Shown: piece by piece, positions 1 to 7,341 of the stretch
Layout of the letters: every line of letters starts with the position of its first letter
How positions within the stretch are numbered: the stretch's first letter is position 1
From: CAYRMN01 sp964425575
Lineage (GTDB): Bacteria > Patescibacteriota > Patescibacteriia > 2-12-FULL-60-25
DNA length: 44,400 nt
Assembly: GCA_964425575.1 (NCBI GenBank)
Contig: CAYRMN010000007.1
Span: 1 to 44,400, forward strand
Direction of reading: 5' to 3'
Translations under genes and position numbers: made by a program
The notes under the pieces: model-generated
What the model saw: only the letters and a program-made list of their open reading frames with translations
Told to the model about the DNA's origin: nothing
The model's database searches: none

Positions 1-52
1 TCGATCTTCTCCGTGACAGGGAGACGTGTTAACCGGGCTACACCACGCACCC
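1..52 (-). tRNA. tRNA-Asp (GTC), 3' part cut by window edge
   Basis: Read on the minus strand from 52, the sequence gives a 7-nt acceptor strand (GGGTGCG), a D-arm with a GTGT/ACAC stem, and an anticodon arm TCTCC-CTGTCAC-GGAGA, which places GTC at the anticodon. The T-arm and the 3' acceptor strand lie outside the window, so the acceptor pairing cannot be checked. Confidence 0.85.
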
Positions 53-108
53 AAGCGTGTGTTTGTGACGGCAGGACGATATCACGTGTCAGGGGGATTG
101 GCAAGATC

Positions 109-1986
109 TTAAAGACCCAATTCCTGGAGGCTTTGATTTCGATGGGCGAGTTTTGTGCGAATACCGCTCAGAATTTCTCCACGTTCAGCCCGCAGCGTTT
201 CTCGCCGTATGTTTGGCATGTCTGGGTTATCTCGGAGCTGATCTTCGATGACATAGAACCGTATAAGATCATCAGGGCTGATAGATAGATCTTTTATCCA
301 GTCGAGCGTATCTCCTGTTTTTTGTGCGTGTTCTGCAGCGGCTCGTTTTTCAGGGTCGTTCATTTTTTTCACAATTCGCTCCACCTCTGCGTCAATGCGC
401 GATTCACGTTCTTGGATGCGGAGATGCTGTTTTTCAAGCGCTTCTCGGTTCAAAACGTTGAAGCCGTGAAGTGACGTCGTTTGTTGCCGTAGCTCATCTG
501 TCACGATGGTGGAATGAGCAAAAAATTCAAATGGATAACGGATGATTTGAGCGGAAGGACTACCGGATTGTATCCGTATGAGCAAATGGCCGGACAGGCG
601 TTTTGCACCATCGGGAAGTATAGTGATGTTTCCGCCATCCTCTAGAATGACGTCTGGGATCTGTAGCAATCGCTGGCATAGATTTCGCAATGCCTCTTCA
701 GAGGGGAGTGCAGCATCAAAATCACCAGGAGGTCGTTCTGTTAATGCTTGGAGGTCAAATGACTTGCCGTGTAGGTATTTTGCTGTGCTGCCGAACACGA
801 CTGTATCTGTATCACGTACGATGGTTCGAAAACGTTCCAATGCGACAGTCGTTGCTTCGAACTTTATTTCATCTGGCAGTTTTGGATCTTGAACATCAAC
901 GCCTATGCGGTATCCAAGTTCGGTAGCGAGATAGATAAATGCGCTTCGTTCATCCGACGCTTTTTTTCGTGCATATGCGGCTGATACGTTTTCTTCTCGG
1001 GCAATGGCAGCATGGACGTTTTCAGAGAAATGGCCAAAGACCTGCCGGAGTTGTTGTTCTTGCGCCTCATCCAGATATTCCTGTTGCTGTAACAGCGTGA
1101 CGATTTTTTCGAAGCGCAACATTTGCCACATGACAAAACCGCGTTGATCTTTGAGCCAACCAAGCATTTTGTCTGCGGCGCTGGTGCGATCGGCTTGATC
1201 TTGTTCTGATTCACCTGACGTGAGGCGAGGTAGATGAAGGGAAATATTTGGTAATAATTCGCGAAACTCCGCATCTCCTTGTTGTTCAAATTCCGCCGGC
1301 GCTTCAATGCCAGGATGGGCGATATCTGTGAGAGCGACGACGATTGTTTCAAGCGAAACCGGCTCTTTTTTCTCAAGCGGATTCTCAAGATGTGGTTGAA
1401 AAAAGTGAATCCCTTTCTCGACGCCAATCTTCGCCAATGCGGTCAGAGCAGTCTGTATTTCGGCATTTGTTGCTGTTTTTGGAAAATCTTTTACAAAATC
1501 TACGGCCGGATAGGTGGCGTGAATGGCTTCAATGACCGTGGCGATTTGGTCAGGAGAAAAAAGTTCCTCGTCTGCGTCCGTATTTGCCTCGCGCATCGCC
1601 TCCGCGGCTCGTTTTGCGCTGAGCGCTTCATTGCCTTCTACGCCATGAGAAACGTCACCAATTTTTGCGCCGCGAGAACGCTTAATCATGCCGTCAATTT
1701 TTTCTCGAGGAGGCTGTTCAACATTGATATCAACATCGTGATACGCGATGGCAATGTCTACAAGCTGGCGCCGCTCAGGCGTGAGTTCAAAAATCGTACA
1801 GAGTCGCTCAGCACGTTCACGCATGGTTCGTGGATGCTCAACATTATGAAACGGTTTTTCAGAATGCTCTGCCCTCATGCACTCTTCAGCATCTGTAAGA
1901 ATACGAGTAACGGCCTCATAGCGTCGTCTTTCACCTGGAAGCGTTTGCTCTATTGAGGGTGGAAGAAAGGAGGGTCGTTCGGTCAT
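109..1986 (-). CDS. HD-domain / nucleotidyltransferase-like fusion protein
   Basis: This is a 625-residue protein with no signal peptide or membrane segment, so it is probably cytoplasmic. The first ~230 residues look like an HD metal-dependent phosphohydrolase: His47 and His51 (FHNVEH), the His83-Asp84 pair (AYHDV) and Asp221 (ALTDIAHPG) fit the H...HD...D ligand order. Around residues 396-426 the pattern VVFGSTAKYL followed by PGDFDAAL resembles the G-S-x(n)-D-x-D active site of polymerase-beta-type nucleotidyltransferases. The middle is rich in Gln and Glu and looks helical. The gene starts 18 nt downstream of the secreted-protease gene on the same strand, so the two are probably co-transcribed. 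Both activities are inferred from motifs; the substrate is unknown. The HD call is firmer than the transferase call. Confidence 0.6.
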   Translation of the reverse strand: MTERPSFLPPSIEQTLPGERRRYEAVTRILTDAEECMRAEHSEKPFHNVEHPRTMRERAERLCTIFELTPERRQLVDIAIAYHDVDINVEQPPREKIDGMIKRSRGAKIGDVSHGVEGNEALSAKRAAEAMREANTDADEELFSPDQIATVIEAIHATYPAVDFVKDFPKTATNAEIQTALTALAKIGVEKGIHFFQPHLENPLEKKEPVSLETIVVALTDIAHPGIEAPAEFEQQGDAEFRELLPNISLHLPRLTSGESEQDQADRTSAADKMLGWLKDQRGFVMWQMLRFEKIVTLLQQQEYLDEAQEQQLRQVFGHFSENVHAAIAREENVSAAYARKKASDERSAFIYLATELGYRIGVDVQDPKLPDEIKFEATTVALERFRTIVRDTDTVVFGSTAKYLHGKSFDLQALTERPPGDFDAALPSEEALRNLCQRLLQIPDVILEDGGNITILPDGAKRLSGHLLIRIQSGSPSAQIIRYPFEFFAHSTIVTDELRQQTTSLHGFNVLNREALEKQHLRIQERESRIDAEVERIVKKMNDPEKRAAAEHAQKTGDTLDWIKDLSISPDDLIRFYVIEDQLRDNPDMPNIRRETLRAERGEILSGIRTKLAHRNQSLQELGL

Positions 1987-2004
1987 AGAGATGGGAAGAA
2001 CGTC

Positions 2005-3147
2005 TTATGGCAGTGGATCTCCAACATGATAATTGATAAAGAATGTATCGGGAATATCTTTGACGAATCCGGCCCAGCCGTCGCCGAATAGCTCGCGAGC
2101 CCGTTGTTCCGAGGGGAGTGCACGAATGGTGCCGTTTCGATCGGTGACCAGATAGACTTTCGGATCAGTTGTGATTTTGATGAGTGAGCCGGGTTTCATG
2201 GTGATATTTGATGTAAGTCGATACGGGGCGAGATCTTGAGCTGATACGGTAGAGACGCTGGTAAAATCTCCCACCCAGGAGTGGTAGGTCGTATCATTTG
2301 GAAATACAGAACGCGTTTTATTTGCACTCAGACAATACACCGTGGAGGACTCAGGAGTTCTTGCGAGTAGCTGACATTCTAATTTTTGGGCATCGACATA
2401 CGTCATTGGACCGTAGTATCGGCCGGGGTTGGCGTGCATGAAGTATTGATCCGCGATGCCTGGACCAAACGTATCCAGCCAATCAAGAATGGCGCGCACA
2501 TCTACCAATTCATAATCCACCACTTCTTCTACACCGGGTGAAACTTCATTGATGAGAATACGAGTAGCCATGCCGACGAGGTTATTATCTCCATTGATAC
2601 CTGCTCCACCTGATGTTCCAGGGGAGATTTCTGCGTCCGTTTTGATAATCCCTTTTTCAAGTCCTTGAATGGTTCCGGTCGTCACATGCTGTATGCCTCC
2701 CGCAGAACTAGGGAACCCAACGACAGTGATTGGATCACTTGTTTTTGAGAATTCATCCGTTTTTAAAGCTGGGAAGGCGATAAGTTCAAGCGGCTGTTGT
2801 GGTTGCGTAAGTTTTAAAATGGCAAAATCGCGATTGCGACTTTCTTCGTATACATATTTATCTGGAACAGCATCATAGAAGAGCTGAGGCTCAAGCGAGT
2901 TGTCCGTAATAAATCCAACTTCACATGTCCCAGGCTTCATAGTGTCGAGATTCAAGAGGACATGTGCATTCGTCAGCACATAGCCCTTGTCGGCATTAAT
3001 CACCACGCCAGATCCTTGGCGATTTCCGCAATGAACCCAAGCAATTGCTTGGCGAACGGCAAGAGGAATCGTGGTTGCCAGAGCCGGAAACGCAAACAGG
3101 CTTTGGCCTATAAGAAGAATGGCAACAATCAATACACGAAATTTCAT
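2005..3147 (-). CDS. Secreted trypsin-like serine protease with CPR-type C-terminal surface domain
   Basis: This 380-residue protein starts with a cleavable signal peptide (charged n-region, hydrophobic residues 4-20, likely cleavage after the ALA near residue 24). The S1/HtrA-type catalytic triad is visible: His62 in LTNAHV, Asp107 in RDFAIL and Ser179 in SPGTSGGAG. There is no PDZ domain. Residues ~270-380 instead form a pair of short repeats (one with VFPNDTTYHSW, one with DPKVYLV...LFGDGW) of a type I associate with extracellular proteins of Patescibacteria, probably a cell-surface attachment domain. It probably acts in the envelope or outside the cell as a housekeeping or degradative protease. 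It is the first gene of a two-gene minus-strand unit. The protease assignment is strong; the role of the C-terminal domain is inferred. Confidence 0.85.
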   Translation of the reverse strand: MKFRVLIVAILLIGQSLFAFPALATTIPLAVRQAIAWVHCGNRQGSGVVINADKGYVLTNAHVLLNLDTMKPGTCEVGFITDNSLEPQLFYDAVPDKYVYEESRNRDFAILKLTQPQQPLELIAFPALKTDEFSKTSDPITVVGFPSSAGGIQHVTTGTIQGLEKGIIKTDAEISPGTSGGAGINGDNNLVGMATRILINEVSPGVEEVVDYELVDVRAILDWLDTFGPGIADQYFMHANPGRYYGPMTYVDAQKLECQLLARTPESSTVYCLSANKTRSVFPNDTTYHSWVGDFTSVSTVSAQDLAPYRLTSNITMKPGSLIKITTDPKVYLVTDRNGTIRALPSEQRARELFGDGWAGFVKDIPDTFFINYHVGDPLP

Positions 3148-3193
3148 GCTGATTATGGTAACATATAAATAAATTCGTGACCCCTCCTCATTA

Positions 3194-3263
3194 TGTCATT
3201 CCCTCGAAGGAGGGAATCTTGTTCGATCGGAGGGATAAGATTCCCGTCTAGGCGGGAATGACA
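3194..3263. repeat. Intergenic palindromic repeat, TGTCATTCCC type
   Basis: The arms TGTCATTCCCTCGAAGGAGG... and ...GTCTAGGCGGGAATGACA form an inverted repeat of about 70 nt between the protease promoter region and the HIT gene. It resembles the widespread GTCATTCCCGC class of bacterial intergenic repeats. It contains an in-frame ATG (3258) upstream of the HIT gene; I do not take that as the start. Confidence 0.75.
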
Positions 3264-3269
3264 AAAAAT

Positions 3270-3665
3270 ATGCCCACTCTATTTACAAAAATCATCGCTG
3301 GTGAGATTCCGTGCCACAAGATCTGGGAAGATGACAAGTTTTTTGCGTTTTTGGATATTCATCCTATCCAGCCTGGACATACGCTTCTTGTCCCAAAGTG
3401 GGAGGTTGATTCACCATTTCAGATGAGTGAGATGGATTATAGTGTCTATTTGCTCGCGGCAAAATTGCTAACTGAACCAATTCGGCGAGCAATGGGGAGT
3501 AAAAAAGTTGGGTTGGTGATCGAGGGATTAGAAGTACCTCATGCGCATATTAAATTGATTCCGATTTCTGAGCCGCATGATTTAGCACAATCAAATGCGA
3601 GGGAGATGAGTCAAGAAGAATTACAAGAGATTGCAGAAAGGATTCGGAGTCATATCCTCTCCTGA
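3270..3665 (+). CDS. HIT-family nucleotide-binding hydrolase
   Basis: This is a 131-residue protein of the histidine-triad superfamily, typically a nucleoside phosphoramidase or dinucleotide hydrolase. The N-terminal part (LFTKIIAGEIPC, then an AFLDI-P-PGH-LLVPK segment) is typical of Hint-type members. The triad region reads VPHAHIKLIP: His91 and the presumed nucleophile His93 are present, but the third His is Lys95. I chose the ATG at 3270 because it gives the canonical N-terminus (MPTLFTKII). The in-frame ATG at 3258 lies in the arm of the upstream palindromic repeat. It is a single gene followed directly by a strong terminator. The family assignment is firm; the substrate is unknown. Confidence 0.9.
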   Translation: MPTLFTKIIAGEIPCHKIWEDDKFFAFLDIHPIQPGHTLLVPKWEVDSPFQMSEMDYSVYLLAAKLLTEPIRRAMGSKKVGLVIEGLEVPHAHIKLIPISEPHDLAQSNAREMSQEELQEIAERIRSHILS

Positions 3666-3666
3666 T

Positions 3667-3703
3667 AAGAAGCGTAAAGCCCCGTGGGGCCACGCTTCTT
3701 TAT
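3667..3703 (+). terminator. Intrinsic terminator after the HIT gene
   Basis: Nine paired bases (3667-3675 with 3692-3700) surround an inner GCCCC/GGGGC stem. A short T-rich tail follows, 2 nt after the HIT stop codon. Confidence 0.75.
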
Positions 3704-3733
3704 GGGGGAGTAAGTGGGGTTCTGTCCGTGCAG

Positions 3734-3856
3734 TTCGCTCAGGGGTGTTCTTTTTGTCAAATCACAAAAGAACCAAAAAAGATTTCGGGGTCGGCTGAAC
3801 TCGCTCAGCGCTTCGCTAGATCGCTCGAACAGGCAGGCGCCCCCGAACCCCATTTA
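3734..3856. repeat. Structured repeat element, copy 1 of 3
   Basis: The order is a hairpin GTTCTTTT...AAAAGAAC (3747-3773), an outer arm TTCGGGG (3784-3790), a small internal hairpin, the conserved block CTAGATCGCTCGAACAGGCA and the closing arm CCCCGAA (3841-3847). The conserved block recurs at 30300-30319 and 34031-34050. This copy sits between the HIT terminator and the terminator of GC-rich block 1. Confidence 0.85.
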
Positions 3857-3869
3857 AGAAAATTGCGAT

Positions 3870-3910
3870 AAAAAAACGGACCCCATCGATCGCAGAGCGA
3901 GAGGGGTCCG
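3870..3910 (-). terminator. Intrinsic terminator closing GC-rich block 1
   Basis: On the minus strand, CGGACCCC (3910-3903) pairs with GGGGTCCG (3884-3877) and is followed by seven T. It lies downstream of the gene at 3998-5845. A second hairpin, GCCCGCC/GGCGGGC, at about 3948-3980 lies nearer that gene's stop codon and has no T tract. Confidence 0.85.
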
Positions 3911-3997
3911 AGCGGCCGAGTAACACTGGCCAGGCGAGAAGTTGTGCCCGCCCTGCGTCGTGGTGACGACGCGAGGCGGGCGTTTGTTGTTGAGGCG

Positions 3998-5845
3998 CTA
4001 GCGGATGACGCAGCCCTCGCGGGTGAGGCCGGTGGTGGCCTCCCCGCGACAGATGAGCTGCTTGCCGCTCTTGAGCGGGACGATGCGGAGCGGCTTGCCT
4101 TCCGCGGTGGCCAACCTGGTGGACCCGATCAGGCTGAACGTCGCCTTGCCGGGGTCCTGCTTCACGTTTCCGTGCGCGATGCACGACGCCAGCTGCTCGT
4201 TCGAGAGCGACGTCACCGGAGCGGCGGACGTGTCGTTGTACCACAGGAAGGCGAGCAGCGCCGCGATGATGGTCGCGATGGCCACCGTCATCTGGCCCAG
4301 GGTGAGACCCTTGGATGGCGTGGGCGTCGCAGGTTCCTTCTCCTCGTCATCGTCGAGTCGACGCCTCAGATCACTCTTGGCGTCACCGGCTTCATCTCGG
4401 AGATTGTCCAGCCGGTGGGCGATGTCCAGGCGAGAGGCGAGGGGGTCTTGCATCGCGAGCTTGGGGAGCTCGGCGCCGCAGTGGACACAGAGCTCGCTGT
4501 CCTTGTAGTTGCCCTTCCCGCAGTCGGGCATCGGGCAGTTGACGAGGTTGTCGATGGGCGGATCGCGCGGTGTCCAACCCGTCCTCGTCTCGCCCGCCTT
4601 CGCCGGTGCGGAAGAAGAAGTTGCGGGCGCGGCGCCCGGTTGACCCTCCTTCTGCGCCGGGGTCTGGCGCTTGAGTTGCGCCTGCGACTCCTTGGCCGTT
4701 GGAGGGAGCGGGGGAGGTGCGACGCGTCGGGCGGTACCGGGCGTGACGGCTTCCTCGTTGACCGTCTCGCCGTGGACCGTGATGACCCTCAGATCTCCGT
4801 CCGCTTGGTCGGTATCGGTCACCTGCAGCTCTTCGTCCAGGATCTCCATGGACTCGGGCGGCGCGAGGGTGACCATGGCCAGATAGCGGTGATCCTCCTT
4901 GAGAGGCTTGATGTCCATCACCACCCAGCTCTTGTCCGCGCCCTTGCCGCCTGTGAGAGTGACGGGACCCTCGAAGGAGAAGCTGGGAAGCTTGAAGTCG
5001 ATGACGGTTTGATCATTGAGAGAACTGCATTGCGCATTGGGGAAGGTGTGTTCCTCCCAGCTCACCGTGAAGCTGTCCTGTCCGCCGAAGGGCATGGGCT
5101 GGTTCACGAGCAGCTTGACCCAGAGCTCCTTCCCCAGCTCGTAGCCCATGTTGACGAGGGGGGAGGCCTCGACTGTGCCCAGCTTGATGTACGTCTCCGT
5201 GGTCAAGCCGAGCAGGTCGCAGATGACGACCTGGCAGCCCGTCATCTGCTTCGGCGCAGGGCGAGTGTCGACGACCAGGTACTCCCGATCGCCGGCCCGG
5301 AGCCTCCCGCTCTTGCTCGTCTTGATGTTATCCGCCATCAAATCCAGCGGGCTAGGCTGCTTCGCGTCGGTGGCGATCTCGTTGGCCGTGGCGGCCTCAA
5401 GCTCGAACCACCAGGACGTACCCTCCTCGTTCACCCCCACCCTCTTGAGGGTGGTGTGGGAGGCGGGTACTCTCTCTTCCGTCAGCTCGACCGCGTTGCC
5501 CAGCTTGAGCCAGGGCATCAGAATGCCGAGCACGACGAAATCGTTGGAGATCTCGCTGACGAAGACCTCATACGTGGTTTTGTCCGTCGTCAGACGATAG
5601 GGGGTCTCGGAGTTGAGCGTGTCCAGGGGTGCGTTGCGTGGACAGCGGAGAAGGAGCTTCCCGCCTTCCGTCGTCGCTTGCGCCTCGATTCCCTTGAAGA
5701 TGAGCTCGAGCTTTCCATCCCTGAGCCGGAGCGCGCCACTCTGACCCACGTTGATGGGGAGGGGGCTGATGAAGTAGAGCTGGTCGCCCTGCCTCTCAGT
5801 TCTTCCGGATAGGGGGTTCTTTTTACTATCGAATTTCGCTTGCAT
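3998..5845 (-). CDS. Zinc-ribbon, single-TM protein of unknown function (GC-rich block 1)
   Basis: I do not recognise this 615-residue protein. Residues 1-~370 look like several beta-rich repeats of unknown type. A Pro/Ala/Lys/Gln-rich linker follows (~370-430). Next comes a zinc ribbon with Cys437, Cys442, Cys453 and Cys456, then a charged segment that may be coiled coil (~465-505), one membrane segment (~516-536) and an ~80-residue C-terminal domain with three Cys. The layout suggests a membrane-anchored protein with its large N-terminal part in the cytoplasm. The start is supported by AAGGAAGG 9 nt upstream. GC-rich third codon positions differ sharply from the flanking genes and suggest a GC-rich donor. 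It lies 26 nt downstream of the gene at 5872-7047, probably in the same transcript. A 622-codon frame on the plus strand is a shadow. Confidence 0.7.
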   Translation of the reverse strand: MQAKFDSKKNPLSGRTERQGDQLYFISPLPINVGQSGALRLRDGKLELIFKGIEAQATTEGGKLLLRCPRNAPLDTLNSETPYRLTTDKTTYEVFVSEISNDFVVLGILMPWLKLGNAVELTEERVPASHTTLKRVGVNEEGTSWWFELEAATANEIATDAKQPSPLDLMADNIKTSKSGRLRAGDREYLVVDTRPAPKQMTGCQVVICDLLGLTTETYIKLGTVEASPLVNMGYELGKELWVKLLVNQPMPFGGQDSFTVSWEEHTFPNAQCSSLNDQTVIDFKLPSFSFEGPVTLTGGKGADKSWVVMDIKPLKEDHRYLAMVTLAPPESMEILDEELQVTDTDQADGDLRVITVHGETVNEEAVTPGTARRVAPPPLPPTAKESQAQLKRQTPAQKEGQPGAAPATSSSAPAKAGETRTGWTPRDPPIDNLVNCPMPDCGKGNYKDSELCVHCGAELPKLAMQDPLASRLDIAHRLDNLRDEAGDAKSDLRRRLDDDEEKEPATPTPSKGLTLGQMTVAIATIIAALLAFLWYNDTSAAPVTSLSNEQLASCIAHGNVKQDPGKATFSLIGSTRLATAEGKPLRIVPLKSGKQLICRGEATTGLTREGCVIR

Positions 5846-5871
5846 TTAGTTCCATCCTTCCTTCGAGGGGG

Positions 5872-7047
5872 TTACTGGATCCAGTCGGGCTTGCCGCTGA
5901 CGTTGCCCCGGTCGTCGCCGTCTTCCTCGTCATCGGTTTCGGTCTCCGACGCGATCGGAGCCGGCGCCGTGATGGGGATCGCGGTCTCGGCCGTGGGGGT
6001 GGGGGTGTAGGGCGTGGTTCGCGTCAAGGCAGTTTCGAGCCTTGCGAGCAGCCCGTCGAGCGTGTCGACGAATTGCTGGTTGCCTAGATCGACAGAGTGT
6101 CGTAGAAGTTCGCTCATCAGCTTATTATCGCGATGAATCGCCTCCAGCAGCACGCCCACCGATCTGATGTTTTTGGTGTGCGCCATGGCCTCGAAGACAC
6201 GGCGGGCGGTCGCGATCACGGGACGCGATGCGGCACCGTGCTCGAGATCGCTGCGCATGGCGACGAAGGCGGTGGCGCGATCGTGCTGCCGCCAGACATC
6301 CGCGATGTGCAGGGCGTAGGCGAAGTGGTCTTTCGGTACGGAGGGCAGCGCGGATTCGTCCCCCGAGCGGCGCGCGGTGGTACGGATGTGCGGGCCCTGC
6401 CTTCCGAAACGGTTCCGACCCGCCTCGTTCCGCCTGATGGCCTCTTTGACCGCTCCCTGGGTCTGCGCCTCCGCAGACAGGCCAGCGGCCTTGACGGCGA
6501 ACTGGGCATCCTCGGCCGTCTCCGTTTCCATATCCGCATCCACCGCCTCCCCACGTCGCAGCATGTCTTCGACGGCTCGATCGAGCTCGTTGATTTCTTG
6601 CTGTGTGGCGGTTCGGGCCGCCTCCTTCTCCGCCTTTTTCGCGGCTTTGATGCGGAGGCAGCTACGGTGGAAGGCGCCGGCGGTCGTTTCGGCGCCGCGC
6701 TGCTCGAGGCTGCGGGCGCTGAGGCGGAACTGGATTCCGCGCTCGTTCATCGTCTGGACGTTCGCCCTGCAGTCGATGAGCACCGTCGGCCTTGCCTTGG
6801 TGCCGGGTACGATGTCCGCGTAGATCATCAGCTCGACGTACGCGTTCTTCCCGAGGCTCTCCGAGGGGGGATCCATGATCCTGGCCCGACGGAGGTCGAC
6901 GAAGAACATCGGATGCTGCATGTCGTGCGTCAGCGACGCGGAGTTCGCCTCTTGTTGAGCTAGCTCCAGGCGTGACTGGACGCCCTGGTAGCAGATCGCC
7001 AGGAGGATGGGCTCGGGTCGCGATGTGTCCTTCTTTCCGTCATTCAT
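5872..7047 (-). CDS. Unknown protein with charged central region and acidic tail (GC-rich block 1)
   Basis: This 391-residue protein matches no family I know. Residues ~15-125 look folded, with a hydrophobic segment around VELMIYADIVPG and an RFRLSARSLEQRG-like strand. Residues ~128-215 are Ala/Glu/Lys/Arg-rich and probably helical or coiled. A second helical domain covers ~235-335, followed by a Thr/Pro linker and a tail rich in Glu and Asp. No signal peptide or membrane segment is visible, so it is probably cytoplasmic. The start has GAGG upstream, and a promoter with a ~190-nt leader precedes it. It is the first gene of the two-gene GC-rich unit. It may work with the downstream zinc-ribbon protein, but that rests on position only. 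Confidence 0.65.
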   Translation of the reverse strand: MNDGKKDTSRPEPILLAICYQGVQSRLELAQQEANSASLTHDMQHPMFFVDLRRARIMDPPSESLGKNAYVELMIYADIVPGTKARPTVLIDCRANVQTMNERGIQFRLSARSLEQRGAETTAGAFHRSCLRIKAAKKAEKEAARTATQQEINELDRAVEDMLRRGEAVDADMETETAEDAQFAVKAAGLSAEAQTQGAVKEAIRRNEAGRNRFGRQGPHIRTTARRSGDESALPSVPKDHFAYALHIADVWRQHDRATAFVAMRSDLEHGAASRPVIATARRVFEAMAHTKNIRSVGVLLEAIHRDNKLMSELLRHSVDLGNQQFVDTLDGLLARLETALTRTTPYTPTPTAETAIPITAPAPIASETETDDEEDGDDRGNVSGKPDWIQ

Positions 7048-7235
7048 GAGGAAGCCTCTTTCGGTATTGGTTGTCGGTATTGGTTGTCGGTGTTGGCCCG
7101 CTTGTCTTTCACTAAAACTTCTAGCGAGGACCTGCGGAGATAATGAAAAAAGAAATTTCTCATTCTCTTCGCAGGCCCTCGTGAATTGTCAACGTTCAGC
7201 TTCTTTGCGTCTTTGGAAGACACGAAGAAGGATAT
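7048..7235 (-). promoter_or_regulatory. Long structured leader of GC-rich block 1
   Basis: The transcript leader between the -10 box and the start at 7047 contains a 12-nt inverted repeat (7125-7136 with 7170-7181, one G-T pair) enclosing an AT-rich loop. It also has a weaker stem (about 7193-7231) and two tandem copies of a 13-mer (7062-7074, 7075-7087). A second TTGACA occurs at about 7189-7194 but has no convincing -10 box. The structure may be regulatory; nothing shows what it senses. Confidence 0.55.
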
Positions 7236-7264
7236 AACATATCAGAAAATGCCCATTTTGTCAA
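7236..7264 (-). promoter_or_regulatory. Promoter of GC-rich block 1
   Basis: The minus strand reads TTGACA (7264-7259), a 17-nt spacer, then TATGTT (7241-7236). It points into the block and is divergent from the gpmI promoter. Confidence 0.8.
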
Positions 7265-7301
7265 TACAGCTTTACGTTGGTTTCAGGCCTGCTGTTTGAG
7301 C

Positions 7302-7330
7302 TTGTTTTGTAGCTTTTGGAGCGGTATGCT
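7302..7330 (+). promoter_or_regulatory. Promoter of the first gpmI
   Basis: TTGTTT (7302-7307), a 17-nt spacer and TATGCT (7325-7330) end 11 nt before the ATG. The same TTGTTT-17 spacing occurs before pcrA and gapA. Confidence 0.65.
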
Positions 7331-7341
7331 GTAGGAGAACT

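Noticed and set aside
1279..1956. 225-codon plus-strand frame opposite the HD protein
   Set aside because: Cys/Phe/Arg-rich antisense shadow with no start signals.
3258..3269. Upstream ATG as start of the HIT protein
   Set aside because: It lies in the arm of a palindromic repeat and adds four residues not typical of the family.
3944..5812. 622-codon frame on the plus strand opposite the zinc-ribbon protein gene
   Set aside because: It has no ribosome-binding site or recognisable domains and is Arg/Gly/Leu-rich, as expected for the antisense of a GC-rich gene. The minus-strand frame has a ribosome-binding site, zinc ribbon and TM segment.
6133..6963. 276-codon plus-strand frame within block 1
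   Set aside because: Low-complexity Arg/Gly/Leu shadow of the 391-residue gene; no start signals.
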